Shown: positions 18,711 to 27,689 of the stretch, one piece after another | How positions within the stretch are numbered: position 1 is the stretch's first letter | Layout: the number at the start of each line of letters is the position of its first letter | From: Kitasatospora xanthocidica | GTDB taxonomy: Bacteria; Actinomycetota; Actinomycetes; Streptomycetales; Streptomycetaceae | DNA: 57,368 nt | Reading direction: 5' to 3' | Assembly (NCBI RefSeq): GCF_014656195.1 | Contig: NZ_BNBY01000002.1 | Location: forward strand, 560,478 to 617,845 | The notes under the pieces: model-generated | What the model was told of the DNA's origin: nothing | What the model saw: only the letters and a program-made list of their open reading frames with translations | The model's database searches: none | Program-made: the position numbers and the translations under genes

Positions 18711-19979
18711 GTGCGGGGTGGCTCGGTGGCCGTGGTCGGGGGCAGCATCGCCGGGAGCGCGTTCGCCGGGGCCGCCGCCCGGCTGGGCGCGGAACGGGTC
18801 GTGGTGCTGGAACGCAGCCCGGGCCGGCTGGAGGACCGCGGTGTGGGAATCTGCACCCACAACGACCGCTTCGACGAACTGGTCCGCGCCGGCCACCTCG
18901 CCGCGGACACCCGCCGGCACCGCCTCACCGTCCGCCGCTGGGTCACCCGGGGGCCGGCCGGCGAGGGCGACGGCCCGGACGGACGCGGACGGCTGCTCTG
19001 GGACCAGCCGTTCCCCTTCCACTCCCACCACTGGGCCGTCCTCTGGCAGGCCCTGCGCGAGCGGACGCCCGCCCGGGTCGAGTACCGGCTGGGCACCACC
19101 GTCACCGCGGTCGGGAACGACGGGGATGACGGGAACGACGGGGGTGCCTGGACCGAGGACGCCGACGGCGGCCGCGAGCCGTACGACCTGGTGATCGGCG
19201 CGGACGGCTACCGCTCGGTGGTGCGCGCCGCCGTCTGCCCGCAGGCCGCGCCCGAGTACGCCGGGTACGTGTGCTGGCGCGGCAGCTACGACACCGCGCT
19301 GCTGGACGAACTGCCCGGCGGGGCCGCAGCCTGGCCCGAGGAGGAGTGCATCACCGCCTGCTACCGCGGCGGACAGGTCGTGATCTACCGCATCCCCGGG
19401 CTCGAACCCGGCCGCACCCAGGTGAACTGGGTCTTCTACGCGCCCACCCCCGCCTGGCTCCACCCGGACGGCGCGACCAGCGTCCCGGCGGGCGCCCTCA
19501 CCGAGGGGCGGCTGGACGAACTGCGGCAGCTCGCCGAACGGCACCTGCCGCCGTACTGGGCCGGGGTCGTCACCCTCACCCCGCGCGAACGGACCCTGCT
19601 GCAGCCCGTCTACGACCTGGTGGCCCCGCACCGCACGGCCGGACGGCTGCTCATCGGCGGGGACGCGGCCACCGTCGTGCGCCCGCACAACACCAGCGGC
19701 GCGGTGAAGGCCCTGCAGGACGCGCACGCCTTCGAGCGGGCGGGCACGGGAGCGGCCGGCTCCTGGTCGGCCCTGCTGGCCGCGTACGACCGCGAACGCA
19801 GCGCGGCCGGACGGGAGTTGGTGGACCTGGGCCGGACCCTCGGCCGGGCCCAGGTCACCGAGGCGCCGGACTGGTCCGCCATGGACGGGCCGGCGATGGC
19901 CGCCTGGTGGCAGCACCAGCTCACCGGCAGCGGGGGCTTCGGCGGCCACGCGCTCGGACGGACCGAGCCCTCCTCATGA
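18711..19979 (+). CDS. FAD-dependent hydroxylase (2,6-dihydroxypyridine hydroxylase-like)
   Basis: About 422 residues. The dinucleotide motif is VAVVGGSIAGS; GADGYRS and GGDAATVVRPHNTSGAVKAL give the second FAD-binding and active-site regions. The GGS-I-AGS variant and the HNTSGA loop are typical of the 2,6-dihydroxypyridine/6-hydroxynicotinate hydroxylase branch. GTG 18711 is chosen because GGAGAGGGGG lies about 6 nt upstream; ATG 18684 is an alternative. A GNDGDDGND low-complexity insert lies near 140. Substrate unknown. Confidence 0.84.
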   Translation: MRGGSVAVVGGSIAGSAFAGAAARLGAERVVVLERSPGRLEDRGVGICTHNDRFDELVRAGHLAADTRRHRLTVRRWVTRGPAGEGDGPDGRGRLLWDQPFPFHSHHWAVLWQALRERTPARVEYRLGTTVTAVGNDGDDGNDGGAWTEDADGGREPYDLVIGADGYRSVVRAAVCPQAAPEYAGYVCWRGSYDTALLDELPGGAAAWPEEECITACYRGGQVVIYRIPGLEPGRTQVNWVFYAPTPAWLHPDGATSVPAGALTEGRLDELRQLAERHLPPYWAGVVTLTPRERTLLQPVYDLVAPHRTAGRLLIGGDAATVVRPHNTSGAVKALQDAHAFERAGTGAAGSWSALLAAYDRERSAAGRELVDLGRTLGRAQVTEAPDWSAMDGPAMAAWWQHQLTGSGGFGGHALGRTEPSS

Positions 19980-20000
19980 CCGCCGACAACCCCCGCCGGC

Positions 20001-20035
20001 TCGGCCGAACCAGCTGGCTCAGCCGGTTCGGCCGA
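20001..20035. terminator. Hairpin between convergent genes
   Basis: Perfect 11-bp arms (20001-20011 with 20025-20035) lie 21 bp after the hydroxylase stop and 42 bp from the terD stop, so the hairpin may end both. Confidence 0.65.
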
Positions 20036-20077
20036 CTCGGCCGGGTCGACCCGACGGCGCGGACTCCGCCGTGACCG

Positions 20078-20653
20078 TCAGACGTTGACGCCGTAGTCGG
20101 TCGCGATGCCGCGCAGGCCGGAGGCGTAACCCTGGCCGATGGCACGGAACTTCCACTCGGCACCGTTGCGGTACAGCTCGCCGAAGACCATCGCGGTCTC
20201 GGTGGAGGCGTCCTCGCTCAGGTCGTAGCGCGCGACCTCCTGGCCGTTGGCCTGGTTGACGATCCGGATGAACGCGTTGCGGACCTGGCCGAAGTTCTGC
20301 AGCCGGGCGTCGGCGTCGTAGATCGACACCGGGAACACCACCTTGGCCACGTCGGCCGGCACCCGGTCCAGGTCGACCTTGATCTGCTCGTCGTCGCCGT
20401 CGCCGCCACCGGTCAGGTTGTCGCCACTGTGCTCGACCGAACCCTCGGGGCTGCGAAGGTTGTTGAAGAACACGAAGTGCTGGTCCGAGATCACCTTCCC
20501 GAGCGCGTTGCACAGCAGCGCGCTGGCGTCCAGGTCGTAGTCGGCCCCGGTGGTGGTACGCACGTCCCAGCCGAGACCGACGATCACGGCGCTCAGACCG
20601 GGCGCCTCCTTGCTCAGCGAGACGTTGCCGCCCTTGGCCAGCGAAACTCCCAC
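20078..20653 (-). CDS. terD: TerD-family tellurium-resistance/stress protein
   Basis: A 191-residue cytoplasmic Ca2+-binding beta-sandwich protein. Motifs [39 protein letters not shown] and [17 protein letters not shown] supply the acidic calcium ligands. Actinomycetes carry several paralogues (TerD/TerE/CabC type), linked to tellurite resistance, phage defence and development, so the exact orthology is uncertain. An inverted repeat CTACA-N4-TGTAG (20688-20701) lies about 35-48 bp upstream. Confidence 0.93.
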   Translation of the reverse strand: MGVSLAKGGNVSLSKEAPGLSAVIVGLGWDVRTTTGADYDLDASALLCNALGKVISDQHFVFFNNLRSPEGSVEHSGDNLTGGGDGDDEQIKVDLDRVPADVAKVVFPVSIYDADARLQNFGQVRNAFIRIVNQANGQEVARYDLSEDASTETAMVFGELYRNGAEWKFRAIGQGYASGLRGIATDYGVNV

Positions 20654-20731
20654 AATGCCCTCCTCGGATCTCTCCCTACGGACGAATCTACAACACTGTA
20701 GAGATCACGAGAATCCGCCTGCGGTCGGGCT

Positions 20732-20756
20732 CCGCCCCGGGAATTTCTCGGGGCGG
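20732..20756 (-). terminator. Hairpin upstream of terD
   Basis: Arms 20732-20739 and 20749-20756 pair perfectly. A longer alternative pairs 20711-20719 with 20752-20760. It follows the stop of the leftward unknown gene and should shield the terD promoter. Confidence 0.6.
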
Positions 20757-20824
20757 ATTCAGGGGCTCCGCCGGGAACCGATCGTGATGCCCACCCAGCT
20801 GTCGATGCCCACGTGCCCGGCGGT

Positions 20825-21220
20825 TCACACCGGCCCGTCGATCGAGATCCGCAGCGCGCCGTTCTCGGCCGACGCGCGACGGCCCCAGTCCAGGAGCACC
20901 CGCAGCAGCGCGCGCTCGCCCTCCGGCAGCCGCGCGAGGTCCACCTGCTCGATCTCCCGGACCAGTGCGGCCACCGCCGAGCCCTTGATCCGCGTGGTGT
21001 CGTCGATGTCCGGCTCGTACCGGACCAATGTCGGCAGGCTCCGCGCGCCCAGGCGCCGCAGGACCGCCCGCATCGCGCCGCCGTCCGCGTACCGCTCCAG
21101 CGGTCCGGACCCGGCCGCCGGACCCGCCGAACGGCCGGTCCTGATCCGCACCGCCACCCGGTACAGCGCCAGGACGTACTCCTCGTCCGCCAGCTCGTCC
21201 CCGTACTCGTACGGTCGCAT
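20825..21220 (-). CDS. Hypothetical protein
   Basis: An unrecognised 131-residue soluble protein. An acidic N-terminus (EYGDELADEEYVLALYRVAV) is followed by two mostly helical segments (GAMRAVLRRLGARSLPTLV; SAVAALVREIEQVDLARLPE). Start at ATG 21220 with GGGAGGGG 7 nt upstream. The much longer open frame on this strand crosses other genes and is not real. It is divergent from the next small unknown gene across 277 bp, in which I see no gene. Confidence 0.72.
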   Translation of the reverse strand: MRPYEYGDELADEEYVLALYRVAVRIRTGRSAGPAAGSGPLERYADGGAMRAVLRRLGARSLPTLVRYEPDIDDTTRIKGSAVAALVREIEQVDLARLPEGERALLRVLLDWGRRASAENGALRISIDGPV

Positions 21221-21497
21221 CCCGCACCCCTCCCTCCGTACACCGATGACCGTACCGGGCGGCCGTCCACGGCACGGCCGGTACGGAGCAGCCAGGAGGA
21301 AGGCCCAGTTACCGGCCCGGACCGGCCCGCACCGGTCGGGGCCGGCCGGGATCCGCCGGGATCGGCCGGGACGCCGGGGCGGGGCGGCCGACCTAGACTG
21401 GCGGTGGATCCGCCGATTCCCGGCCCCCTGATTCCGGTCCCCGACTCCCGGCCCCTCATCCCCGGCCCCGGTCGCGGCGCCCTCGCGGGAGGTTCCC

Positions 21498-21791
21498 ATG
21501 CGCCAGCGGTACAGCTTCCACGTCGACCAGGGCGGACACTCCGTGACCGTCAACGTCCGCTCCGGCTGGATCACCGAGACCGAGCTGCTGGTGGACGGCA
21601 AGGAGTGCGGCTTCCACCGGGTCCACGGGCACGGCAAATACCCGCTGACCCTCGCCGCCCAGCTGGCCGAGGAACCGCCGCGGCCGCTCAAGGTCACCCT
21701 GGACCGGACCGGCACGACCGAGCACCCGCTCTCCTGCGTCCTGGACCTGGCCGGCGCCGAACACCCCATGCCGGAGAAGACGTCCCGCTGA
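21498..21791 (+). CDS. Small hypothetical protein
   Basis: An unrecognised 97-residue protein with a beta-rich pattern (QRYSFHVDQGGHSVTVNV; TETELLVDGKECGFHR) and two cysteines. It has no signal peptide. GGGAGG precedes the ATG with suitable spacing. No functional hint from neighbours. Confidence 0.75.
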   Translation: MRQRYSFHVDQGGHSVTVNVRSGWITETELLVDGKECGFHRVHGHGKYPLTLAAQLAEEPPRPLKVTLDRTGTTEHPLSCVLDLAGAEHPMPEKTSR

Positions 21792-21907
21792 CGGCCCCGG
21801 GCCGGACGGTTCGCCCCTGAATGCCACGGAACGTTACGATTTCCCGTCCGCACGCCTCGGGTCCTTCCCGGGCCGCCCCCGCCCCGAACCCCGACGAGAG
21901 CCGCCGC

Positions 21908-22444
21908 ATGACCACCCCCGCCGTCCCGGCCGCCCCCGCCGCCCCCGCCACGCCCGAGGCCTCCGAAGCCTTCGGCGCCCTGCTGCGCGAGGCGATGACC
22001 GGCGCCGAGCGCTTCGGCCACCGCCAGCACGTCCGCCTCACCTGGCTCGCCGTGCGCCGCCACGGTGCCGGCGCCGCCCTCGACCTGATCGCCGACGGCA
22101 TCCTGCGCACCGCGACCGCGGCCGGGGCGCCCGGGAAGTTCCACGTCACCATGACCCGGGCCTGGGTCGAGCTGGTGGCCCACCACGTCGGCGACGCGCC
22201 GGACTCCGAGCGGCACGAGGGCCTTGAGGGCCGCGAGAACCACGAGGCCTCGACGTGCTTCAAGGACTTCAAGGAGTCCGAGGGGTTCGAGGAGTTCGCC
22301 GCCCGGCACCCCGAGCTGCTCGACAAGGAACTGCTCGCCCGCCACTACCGGCCCGGGACGCTCGCGGACGAGCGCGCCCGGACCACCTGGGTCGAACCGG
22401 ACCTCGCGCCCTTCCCGCGGGCCGTTCCGGTTCAGCCCTCCTGA
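21908..22444 (+). CDS. Hypothetical protein
   Basis: An unrecognised 178-residue protein. After an Ala/Pro-rich start comes a helical domain (RFGHRQHVRLTWLAVRRHGA, then GKFHVTMTRAWVELVAHHV) followed by a Glu/Lys/Phe-rich segment (about 101-125) with lower GC than its surroundings, and FAARHPELLDKELLARHY. Regular spacing of His residues is notable, but no metal-binding family is recognised. Its last 13 bp overlap the convergent glpD stop. Confidence 0.7.
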   Translation: MTTPAVPAAPAAPATPEASEAFGALLREAMTGAERFGHRQHVRLTWLAVRRHGAGAALDLIADGILRTATAAGAPGKFHVTMTRAWVELVAHHVGDAPDSERHEGLEGRENHEASTCFKDFKESEGFEEFAARHPELLDKELLARHYRPGTLADERARTTWVEPDLAPFPRAVPVQPS

Positions 22445-24066
22445 CGCTCCGCCAGGATCTCCTCGACCGCCGACCGCGCCCGGTCGGCGTCCCGGGCGAC
22501 CAGTCCGATCCGGGTGCGGCGGTCGAGCACGTCGGCGGCGTCCAGCGCGCCCTCGTGGGTGACGGCGTACGCGATCTCGGCGCGGGTCACGTCCAGGCCC
22601 TCCACCAGCGGCGCCGAGTCGCCCGCGGCCAGCACCTCGTGGGCGGCGCCGCCGTGCCGGGCGAGCAGCGAGGCGGGCGCCTCCCGTACGGGCAGGGGGC
22701 GGCTGTCCCGGTGCCCCGGGGCGCCGACCAGCGGCAGCCGGGCCGTCCAGCAGGCACGGGCGGGCAGGCCGCGCAGCCGGACGGCGGTGTCCACCGCGTC
22801 CTGGGCCATCCGACGGTAGGTGGTGAGCTTGCCGCCGACCACCGTGACCACCCCGGACGGGGACTCCAGCACCGCGTGCTCGCGCGAGATGTCGGCGGTG
22901 CTGCCGCCCCCGGTGTCGATCAGCGGACGCAGTCCGGCGTAGGCGCCGATGACGTCCGCCCTGGTCAGCGCGGTGGCGAGGGCGGCGTTGACGGTGTCGA
23001 GGAGGAAGGCCAGCTCGGCTTCGGTGGGCTGCGGCTCGTCCGGGACCGGGCCCGGGGCGTCCTCGTCGGTCAGCCCGATCGCGACCCGGCCGAGCTGCTG
23101 CGGCAGGGCGAAGACGAAGCGGCTGGTCGAGCCGGGCACCGGCACGGTGAGGGCGGCGGCCGGGTTCCCCAGCATCCCGGCGTCCACCAGGACATGGGTG
23201 CCGCGGCTCGGGCGCAGCGTGATCGAGGTGTCCACCTCGCCCGCCCAGACACCGGTGGCGTTGACCACCGCGCCCGCCCGGACGGTCAGTCCCTCGCCGG
23301 TGAGGGTGTCGACCAGCCGGGCGGAGGTGCCGGTGACCGCCTCGGCCCGCACCCTGGTCAGCACGCTCGCGCCGTACTGCGCGGCGGTCCGGGCCAGGGC
23401 GACCACCAGCCGGGCGTCGTCGACGAGTTGGCCGTCGTGCGCGACCAGCGCGCCGCGCAGGCCCGCGGTCCGGACGGCGGGCACCAGCCGCCGGGTGCGG
23501 GCGGCGTCGATCCGGCGCATCCGGGGCAGCAGCGCGCCCGGCGTGCCGGCGCTGACCCGCAGCGCGTCCCCGGCGTGGAAGCCCGCGCGGATCAGCGCGC
23601 CCTGCCCGGGGCGCAGCAGGTCCGGGAGCAGCGGCACCAGCTGGGGCAGCGCGCGGATCAGGTGCGGGGCGGTGCGGGTCATCAGCACACCGCGCTCGAC
23701 CGCGCTCTCCCGGGCCACCTTGATCCGGCCGGAGGCGAGGTAGCGCAGGCCGCCGTGGACCAGCTTGGAACTCCACCGGCTGGTGCCGAAGGCCAGGTCG
23801 CGGGACTCGACCAGGACGGTGCGCAGGCCGCGCGAGGCGGCGTCCAGGGCCACCCCGGCGCCGGTGACGCCGCCGCCGATCACCAGCAGGTCGACGTGCG
23901 GGTCGTCGCCGAGCGCCCCGAGCTCCAGGGTGCGGCGGGCGGCGTTGAGCCGGCTCGTTCCCGCGAAGGGGCCGACGGCGGGCGTCGTCGCGGGCGTCGG
24001 GGTGGGCGTCGTCGGGGTGTGCGCCGTCGCGGGTGCCGGGGTGGGCGCCGGGGTGGGCGTCGTCAT
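22432..24066 (-). CDS. glpD: Glycerol-3-phosphate dehydrogenase
   Basis: A 544-residue FAD enzyme that oxidises glycerol-3-phosphate to dihydroxyacetone phosphate at the membrane. Motifs: VIGGGVTGAGVALDAASRG (FAD), SSKLVHGGLRYLASG, and VVGGKLTTYRRMAQDAV with a C-terminal GlpD cap. The first 30 residues are a Thr/Pro/Ala repeat from degenerate GGGCGTC-like DNA, absent from typical GlpD. The ATG overlaps the TetR stop by 4 bp (ATGA), implying a translationally coupled operon. Confidence 0.94.
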   Translation of the reverse strand: MTTPTPAPTPAPATAHTPTTPTPTPATTPAVGPFAGTSRLNAARRTLELGALGDDPHVDLLVIGGGVTGAGVALDAASRGLRTVLVESRDLAFGTSRWSSKLVHGGLRYLASGRIKVARESAVERGVLMTRTAPHLIRALPQLVPLLPDLLRPGQGALIRAGFHAGDALRVSAGTPGALLPRMRRIDAARTRRLVPAVRTAGLRGALVAHDGQLVDDARLVVALARTAAQYGASVLTRVRAEAVTGTSARLVDTLTGEGLTVRAGAVVNATGVWAGEVDTSITLRPSRGTHVLVDAGMLGNPAAALTVPVPGSTSRFVFALPQQLGRVAIGLTDEDAPGPVPDEPQPTEAELAFLLDTVNAALATALTRADVIGAYAGLRPLIDTGGGSTADISREHAVLESPSGVVTVVGGKLTTYRRMAQDAVDTAVRLRGLPARACWTARLPLVGAPGHRDSRPLPVREAPASLLARHGGAAHEVLAAGDSAPLVEGLDVTRAEIAYAVTHEGALDAADVLDRRTRIGLVARDADRARSAVEEILAERQEG

Positions 24067-24680
24067 GGCGCGAGGTATCCGTTCAGTGCTCTGGCCAGTT
24101 CGCGCCGCCAGGCCGCCTCGGGCAGCAGGGAGGCGACCATGCGGTGCGACTGGACGGTGGACTGGGCGATCAGCAGGACCATGGCGGCCAGTTCGAGCGG
24201 CTCCCCGGCCCGGATCGAGCCCTGGGCCTGGCCCCGCTCGATGCCGGCGCGCAGCGCCTCCAGCAGGCCGCGCTGGCTCGCGCCGAGCCGCTCGACGACG
24301 TACTCGAGCAGCAGGTCGGAGTCGTCGGAGCGGAGCAGCGCGCCGAGCACCGGGTGGTCGCGCAGCCGTACGGAGACCTCGACGACCCGGTCCACGAAGG
24401 TCTCGCGGTCCTGGACGTCCAGCTCGGCGCCCTCCAGGGTGAGCAGGATCTCGCGGGTGAGCAGCGCGCCGATCACCGCCCGGACGTCCGGCCAGCGGCG
24501 GTAGACGGTCGGCCGACTGACCCCGGCGCGGCGCGCGATCTCGGCCAACTGGGTGCGGCGCACGCCGAGATGGACGATCAGGTCGGCGGCCGCGTCCAGG
24601 ATCGCGTCGTCGGTGCTGCGGGTCCCGGTGGTGCCGGGCTGCTCTGCTGCGGTCGCCGGCTCGGCGTTACTACTTGACAT
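24063..24680 (-). CDS. TetR-family transcriptional regulator
   Basis: A 205-residue protein with the N-terminal HTH AGVSRPTVYRRWPDVRAVIG and a variable helical ligand domain. Co-transcribed with glpD, and divergent from the AGPS-like gene across only 20 bp, it probably represses both sides. The start at ATG 24680 is chosen; an upstream GTG at 24707 would overlap the divergent gene. No Shine-Dalgarno is visible, so translation may be leaderless. Confidence 0.9.
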   Translation of the reverse strand: MSSSNAEPATAAEQPGTTGTRSTDDAILDAAADLIVHLGVRRTQLAEIARRAGVSRPTVYRRWPDVRAVIGALLTREILLTLEGAELDVQDRETFVDRVVEVSVRLRDHPVLGALLRSDDSDLLLEYVVERLGASQRGLLEALRAGIERGQAQGSIRAGEPLELAAMVLLIAQSTVQSHRMVASLLPEAAWRRELARALNGYLAP

Positions 24681-24700
24681 GATGTGTGAAACTGTAACGC

Positions 24701-26323
24701 ATGGCACCTGAGACGCAAGCGGGACCGGCGGGCGCCGCGCTTCCGCTCCCCCCGATGAAGTGGAACGCCTGGGGCGACCCGGCCCTGGCCAAGGAGCTGT
24801 CCGCCGACGTCAAGGGACTGCTCGCCGCCGCCCTCGGCGTCACCGGCGGCGCCGCCCCCGGGCCCGGCGCCGACGAGGTCCGGCTGCGCCCGTCCCGGAT
24901 CGGCGCCGAAGCCCTCAAGGCGCTCACCGACGCCGTCGGCGAGACCCACGTCAGCACCGCCGACGCCGACCGGCTGCCCCGCGCCGGCGGCAAGTCCACC
25001 CCCGACCTGCTGCGCCGGCGCAGCCGCGACCCCCAGGACGCGCCCGACGCCGTCGTACTGCCCGGCAGCGAGGCGGAGATCACCGCCGTCCTCGCGGTCT
25101 GCGCCGAGCACCGCGTCGCCGTCGTCCCGTTCGGCGGCGGCACCAGCGTCGTCGGCGGCCTCGACCCCGACCGCGGCGGCCTCGACGCCGTCGTCTCCCT
25201 CGACCTGCGCCGCTTCGACGCGCTGCTCGACCTCGACGAGACCTCCGGCGAGGCCGTCCTCGGCGCCGGCCTCACCGGCCCGGCCGCCGAAGCCCTCCTC
25301 GCCGAACGCGGCTGGGAACTCGGCCACTACCCGCAGAGCTTCCGCTACGCCACCATCGGCGGCTTCGCGGCCACCCGCTCCTCCGGCCAGGACTCCGCCG
25401 GGTACGGGCGCTTCGACGAGATGGTGCGCGGCCTGCGGGTCGTCACCCCCGCCGGTGTGCTCGACCTCGGCCGCGCCCCCGCCTCCGCCGCCGGGCCCGA
25501 CCTGCGCCAGCTCTTCCTCGGCTCCGAGGGCACCCTCGGCGTGATCACCGCCGTCCGGCTGCGCGTCCACCCGCTGCCCGCCGTCAAGGCGTACGAGGCG
25601 TGGAGCTTCCCCGACTTCGCCACCGGGACGGCAGCGCTGCGCGCCGTCGAGCAGCAGGGCACCGGCCCGACCGTGATCCGGCTCTCCGACGAGGCCGAGA
25701 CCATGGTCAACCTCGCCATGACCGAGCAGATCGGCGGCGCCCCGGCGGTCAGCGGCTGCCTGGCCGTCACCGTCTTCGAGGGCGACGCCGAACAGGTCGC
25801 CGCCCGGCACCACGCCACCCGCGAGGTCCTGCTCGCCGCCGGCGCCACCTCGCTCGGCGAGGCCCCCGCCCGGGCCTGGGAGCACGGCCGGTACAACGCG
25901 CCCTACCTGCGCGACTCGCTGCTCAGCGCCGGCGCGCTGTGCGAGACCCTGGAGACGGCCGCGAACTGGAGCGGGCTGGCCGCCCTGCGCACCGCCGTCA
26001 CCGAGGCGCTCACCGCCACCCTGCCCGGCGCGCTCGTGCTCTGCCACATCTCGCACGTCTACCCGACCGGCGCCTCGCTCTACTTCACCGTGGTCGCCGC
26101 CCTCGGCGAGGACCCGCTCACCACCTGGGGCGCCGCCAAGCGCGCCGCCGGGGACGCCATCACCGGCGCGGGCGGCACCATCACCCACCACCACGCCGTC
26201 GGCGCCGACCACCGCCCCTGGATGACCGACGAGATCGGCGACCTGGGCGTCCGCATCCTGCGTGCCGTCAAGGCCGAGCTCGACCCGGCGGGCATCCTCA
26301 ACCCGGGCAAGCTGATCCCGTGA
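24701..26323 (+). CDS. FAD-linked oxidase, alkyl-DHAP-synthase-like
   Basis: A 540-residue protein of the PCMH-type FAD family: PFGGGTSVVGGLDP binds FAD pyrophosphate, and GSEGTLGVITAV follows. The C-terminal cap has the HHH cluster (TITHHHAVGADHRPW) and DPAGILNPGKL, as in alkyldihydroxyacetonephosphate synthase, which swaps acyl for alkyl on DHAP in ether-lipid synthesis. Neighbouring GlpD (makes DHAP) and lipid kinase support a glycerolipid role. Bacterial members may be simple oxidases instead. The ATG has no Shine-Dalgarno. The stop lies in the first unit of array D. Confidence 0.88.
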   Translation: MAPETQAGPAGAALPLPPMKWNAWGDPALAKELSADVKGLLAAALGVTGGAAPGPGADEVRLRPSRIGAEALKALTDAVGETHVSTADADRLPRAGGKSTPDLLRRRSRDPQDAPDAVVLPGSEAEITAVLAVCAEHRVAVVPFGGGTSVVGGLDPDRGGLDAVVSLDLRRFDALLDLDETSGEAVLGAGLTGPAAEALLAERGWELGHYPQSFRYATIGGFAATRSSGQDSAGYGRFDEMVRGLRVVTPAGVLDLGRAPASAAGPDLRQLFLGSEGTLGVITAVRLRVHPLPAVKAYEAWSFPDFATGTAALRAVEQQGTGPTVIRLSDEAETMVNLAMTEQIGGAPAVSGCLAVTVFEGDAEQVAARHHATREVLLAAGATSLGEAPARAWEHGRYNAPYLRDSLLSAGALCETLETAANWSGLAALRTAVTEALTATLPGALVLCHISHVYPTGASLYFTVVAALGEDPLTTWGAAKRAAGDAITGAGGTITHHHAVGADHRPWMTDEIGDLGVRILRAVKAELDPAGILNPGKLIP

Positions 26324-26515
26324 GCGGGCCTCATGGGATGAGCGAGTCTCATGAGGTGAGTGAGCCTCATGAGGCGAGCAGAGCGCATGAGGTGAGCGAG
26401 GCTCATGGCATGAGCAAGTCTCATGAAGCGAGCGAGTCCAGTGACATGAGCAAGTCTCATGGCACGGTCGGGTCCCGCGACATGAACAGGTCTCATGACA
26501 TGAGCGGACCTCATG
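26320..26515 (+). repeat. Array D: 18-bp tandem array, in frame with lipid kinase
   Basis: Eleven units start at 26320 and then every 18 bp to 26500. Intact units read ATGAGC-N4-CTCATG; those at 26374, 26428 and 26464 are decayed but keep phase. The period is a multiple of three, and only the lipid-kinase frame is open; it gives six-residue repeats like MSESHE, VSEPHE and MSKSHG. The other two frames meet TGA repeatedly. The other arrays in the window are spaced 24-29 bp. Confidence 0.92.
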
Positions 26516-27426
26516 GCGAGGCCGGCCCGAGGGCCGTCCGCCGGGTCGCCGTCCTCACCAACCCGGCGGCGGGCGCCGGCCACGCCGGCCCCGCCGCCGG
26601 GCGGGCCGTCGCCCGTCTGCGTTCCCTCGGCCTCGACGTCGAGGAGCACGCGGGAAGCTCCGCCGAGGACGCCGTCCGCCTCGCCCGCGAGGCGGCGGCG
26701 GGCGGCGTGGACGCGGTGGCCGTGGTCGGCGGCGACGGCATGATCAACCTCGCCCTGCAGGCCCTCGCCGGCACCGCCGTCCCGCTCGGCGTCGTACCGG
26801 CCGGTACCGGCAACGACCACGCCCGCGCGTACGGCCTGCCGCTCGACGCCCCCGAGGCCGCGGCCGACGTCATCGCCGCCGGCCGGACCCGCACCGTCGA
26901 CCTCGGCCGGGTCACCGGCCCCGACGGCGCCGTCCGCTGGTTCGGCTCCATCCTCGCCACCGGCTTCGACTCCCTGGTCAGCGACCGCACCAACCGCCTG
27001 CGCTGGCCGCGCGGCCGGATGCGCTACAACCTGGCGATCCTCATCGAGTTCGCCAACCTGCGCCCGCTGCCGTTCCGGATCACCCTCGCCGGCGGAACCG
27101 TCATCGAACGCGACCTCACCCTCGCCGCCGTCGGCAACACCCGCAGCTACGGCGGCGGCATGCTCATGTGCCCCGACGCCCTCCCGGACGACGGCCTGCT
27201 CGACGTCACCCTCGTCGACGCCATGCCCCGCCTGCGCATCGCCCGCTTCTTCCCCACCCTCTTCAAGGGCACCCACACCACCCGCCCCGAGGTCACCACC
27301 CTGCGCGCCGAGTCCCTGCGCATCGAGTCCCCGGGCATCACCGCCTACGCCGACGGCGAGTTCATCGCGTCGTTGCCGGTCGAGGTGACGGTGCGAAAGG
27401 ACGCCCTGCACCTGCTGGTGCCGTGA
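26338..27426 (+). CDS. Diacylglycerol kinase-type lipid kinase with repeat-encoded N-terminus
   Basis: The catalytic part (from about 26515) is a DagK/YegS-type kinase that phosphorylates diacylglycerol or a related lipid: VAVLTNPAAGAGHAG, VVGGDGMINLAL (GGDG ATP loop), VVPAGTGNDHARAYGLP, and a beta-sandwich ending DGEFIASLPVEV. Length from ATG 26500 (308 aa) matches the family; from ATG 26338 there are 54 extra residues made of M/V-S-x-x-H repeats. A GTG at 26320 overlaps the AGPS-like stop (GTGA). No start has a clear ribosome site. The frame stays open through the whole array. Likely co-transcribed with the AGPS-like gene. Confidence 0.85.
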   Translation: MSESHEVSEPHEASRAHEVSEAHGMSKSHEASESSDMSKSHGTVGSRDMNRSHDMSGPHGEAGPRAVRRVAVLTNPAAGAGHAGPAAGRAVARLRSLGLDVEEHAGSSAEDAVRLAREAAAGGVDAVAVVGGDGMINLALQALAGTAVPLGVVPAGTGNDHARAYGLPLDAPEAAADVIAAGRTRTVDLGRVTGPDGAVRWFGSILATGFDSLVSDRTNRLRWPRGRMRYNLAILIEFANLRPLPFRITLAGGTVIERDLTLAAVGNTRSYGGGMLMCPDALPDDGLLDVTLVDAMPRLRIARFFPTLFKGTHTTRPEVTTLRAESLRIESPGITAYADGEFIASLPVEVTVRKDALHLLVP

Positions 27427-27689
27427 GACGCTGAAGCCGCGGCCCGAACCCAACCGGACCGGACCGCGGCACAGCCACCGTCGTCACCCGATGCGCGCCG
27501 CTCATCCCCGCCGGTGCCGTCACGAGCCTTCGACGCGGGTTTCCCCACTCGACGCACCGCCTCGGACGGCCGGCGTCTCCCCTGCGCGGGGGAGGCAGGT
27601 TCGTCCCGACGGCTGAGTCGTCCGCAGGCCCGTTCCGGCAGAGTTCCTCAGGCAGCCGCACCGCGCCAGACGAGACTTCGGGGGAAACC

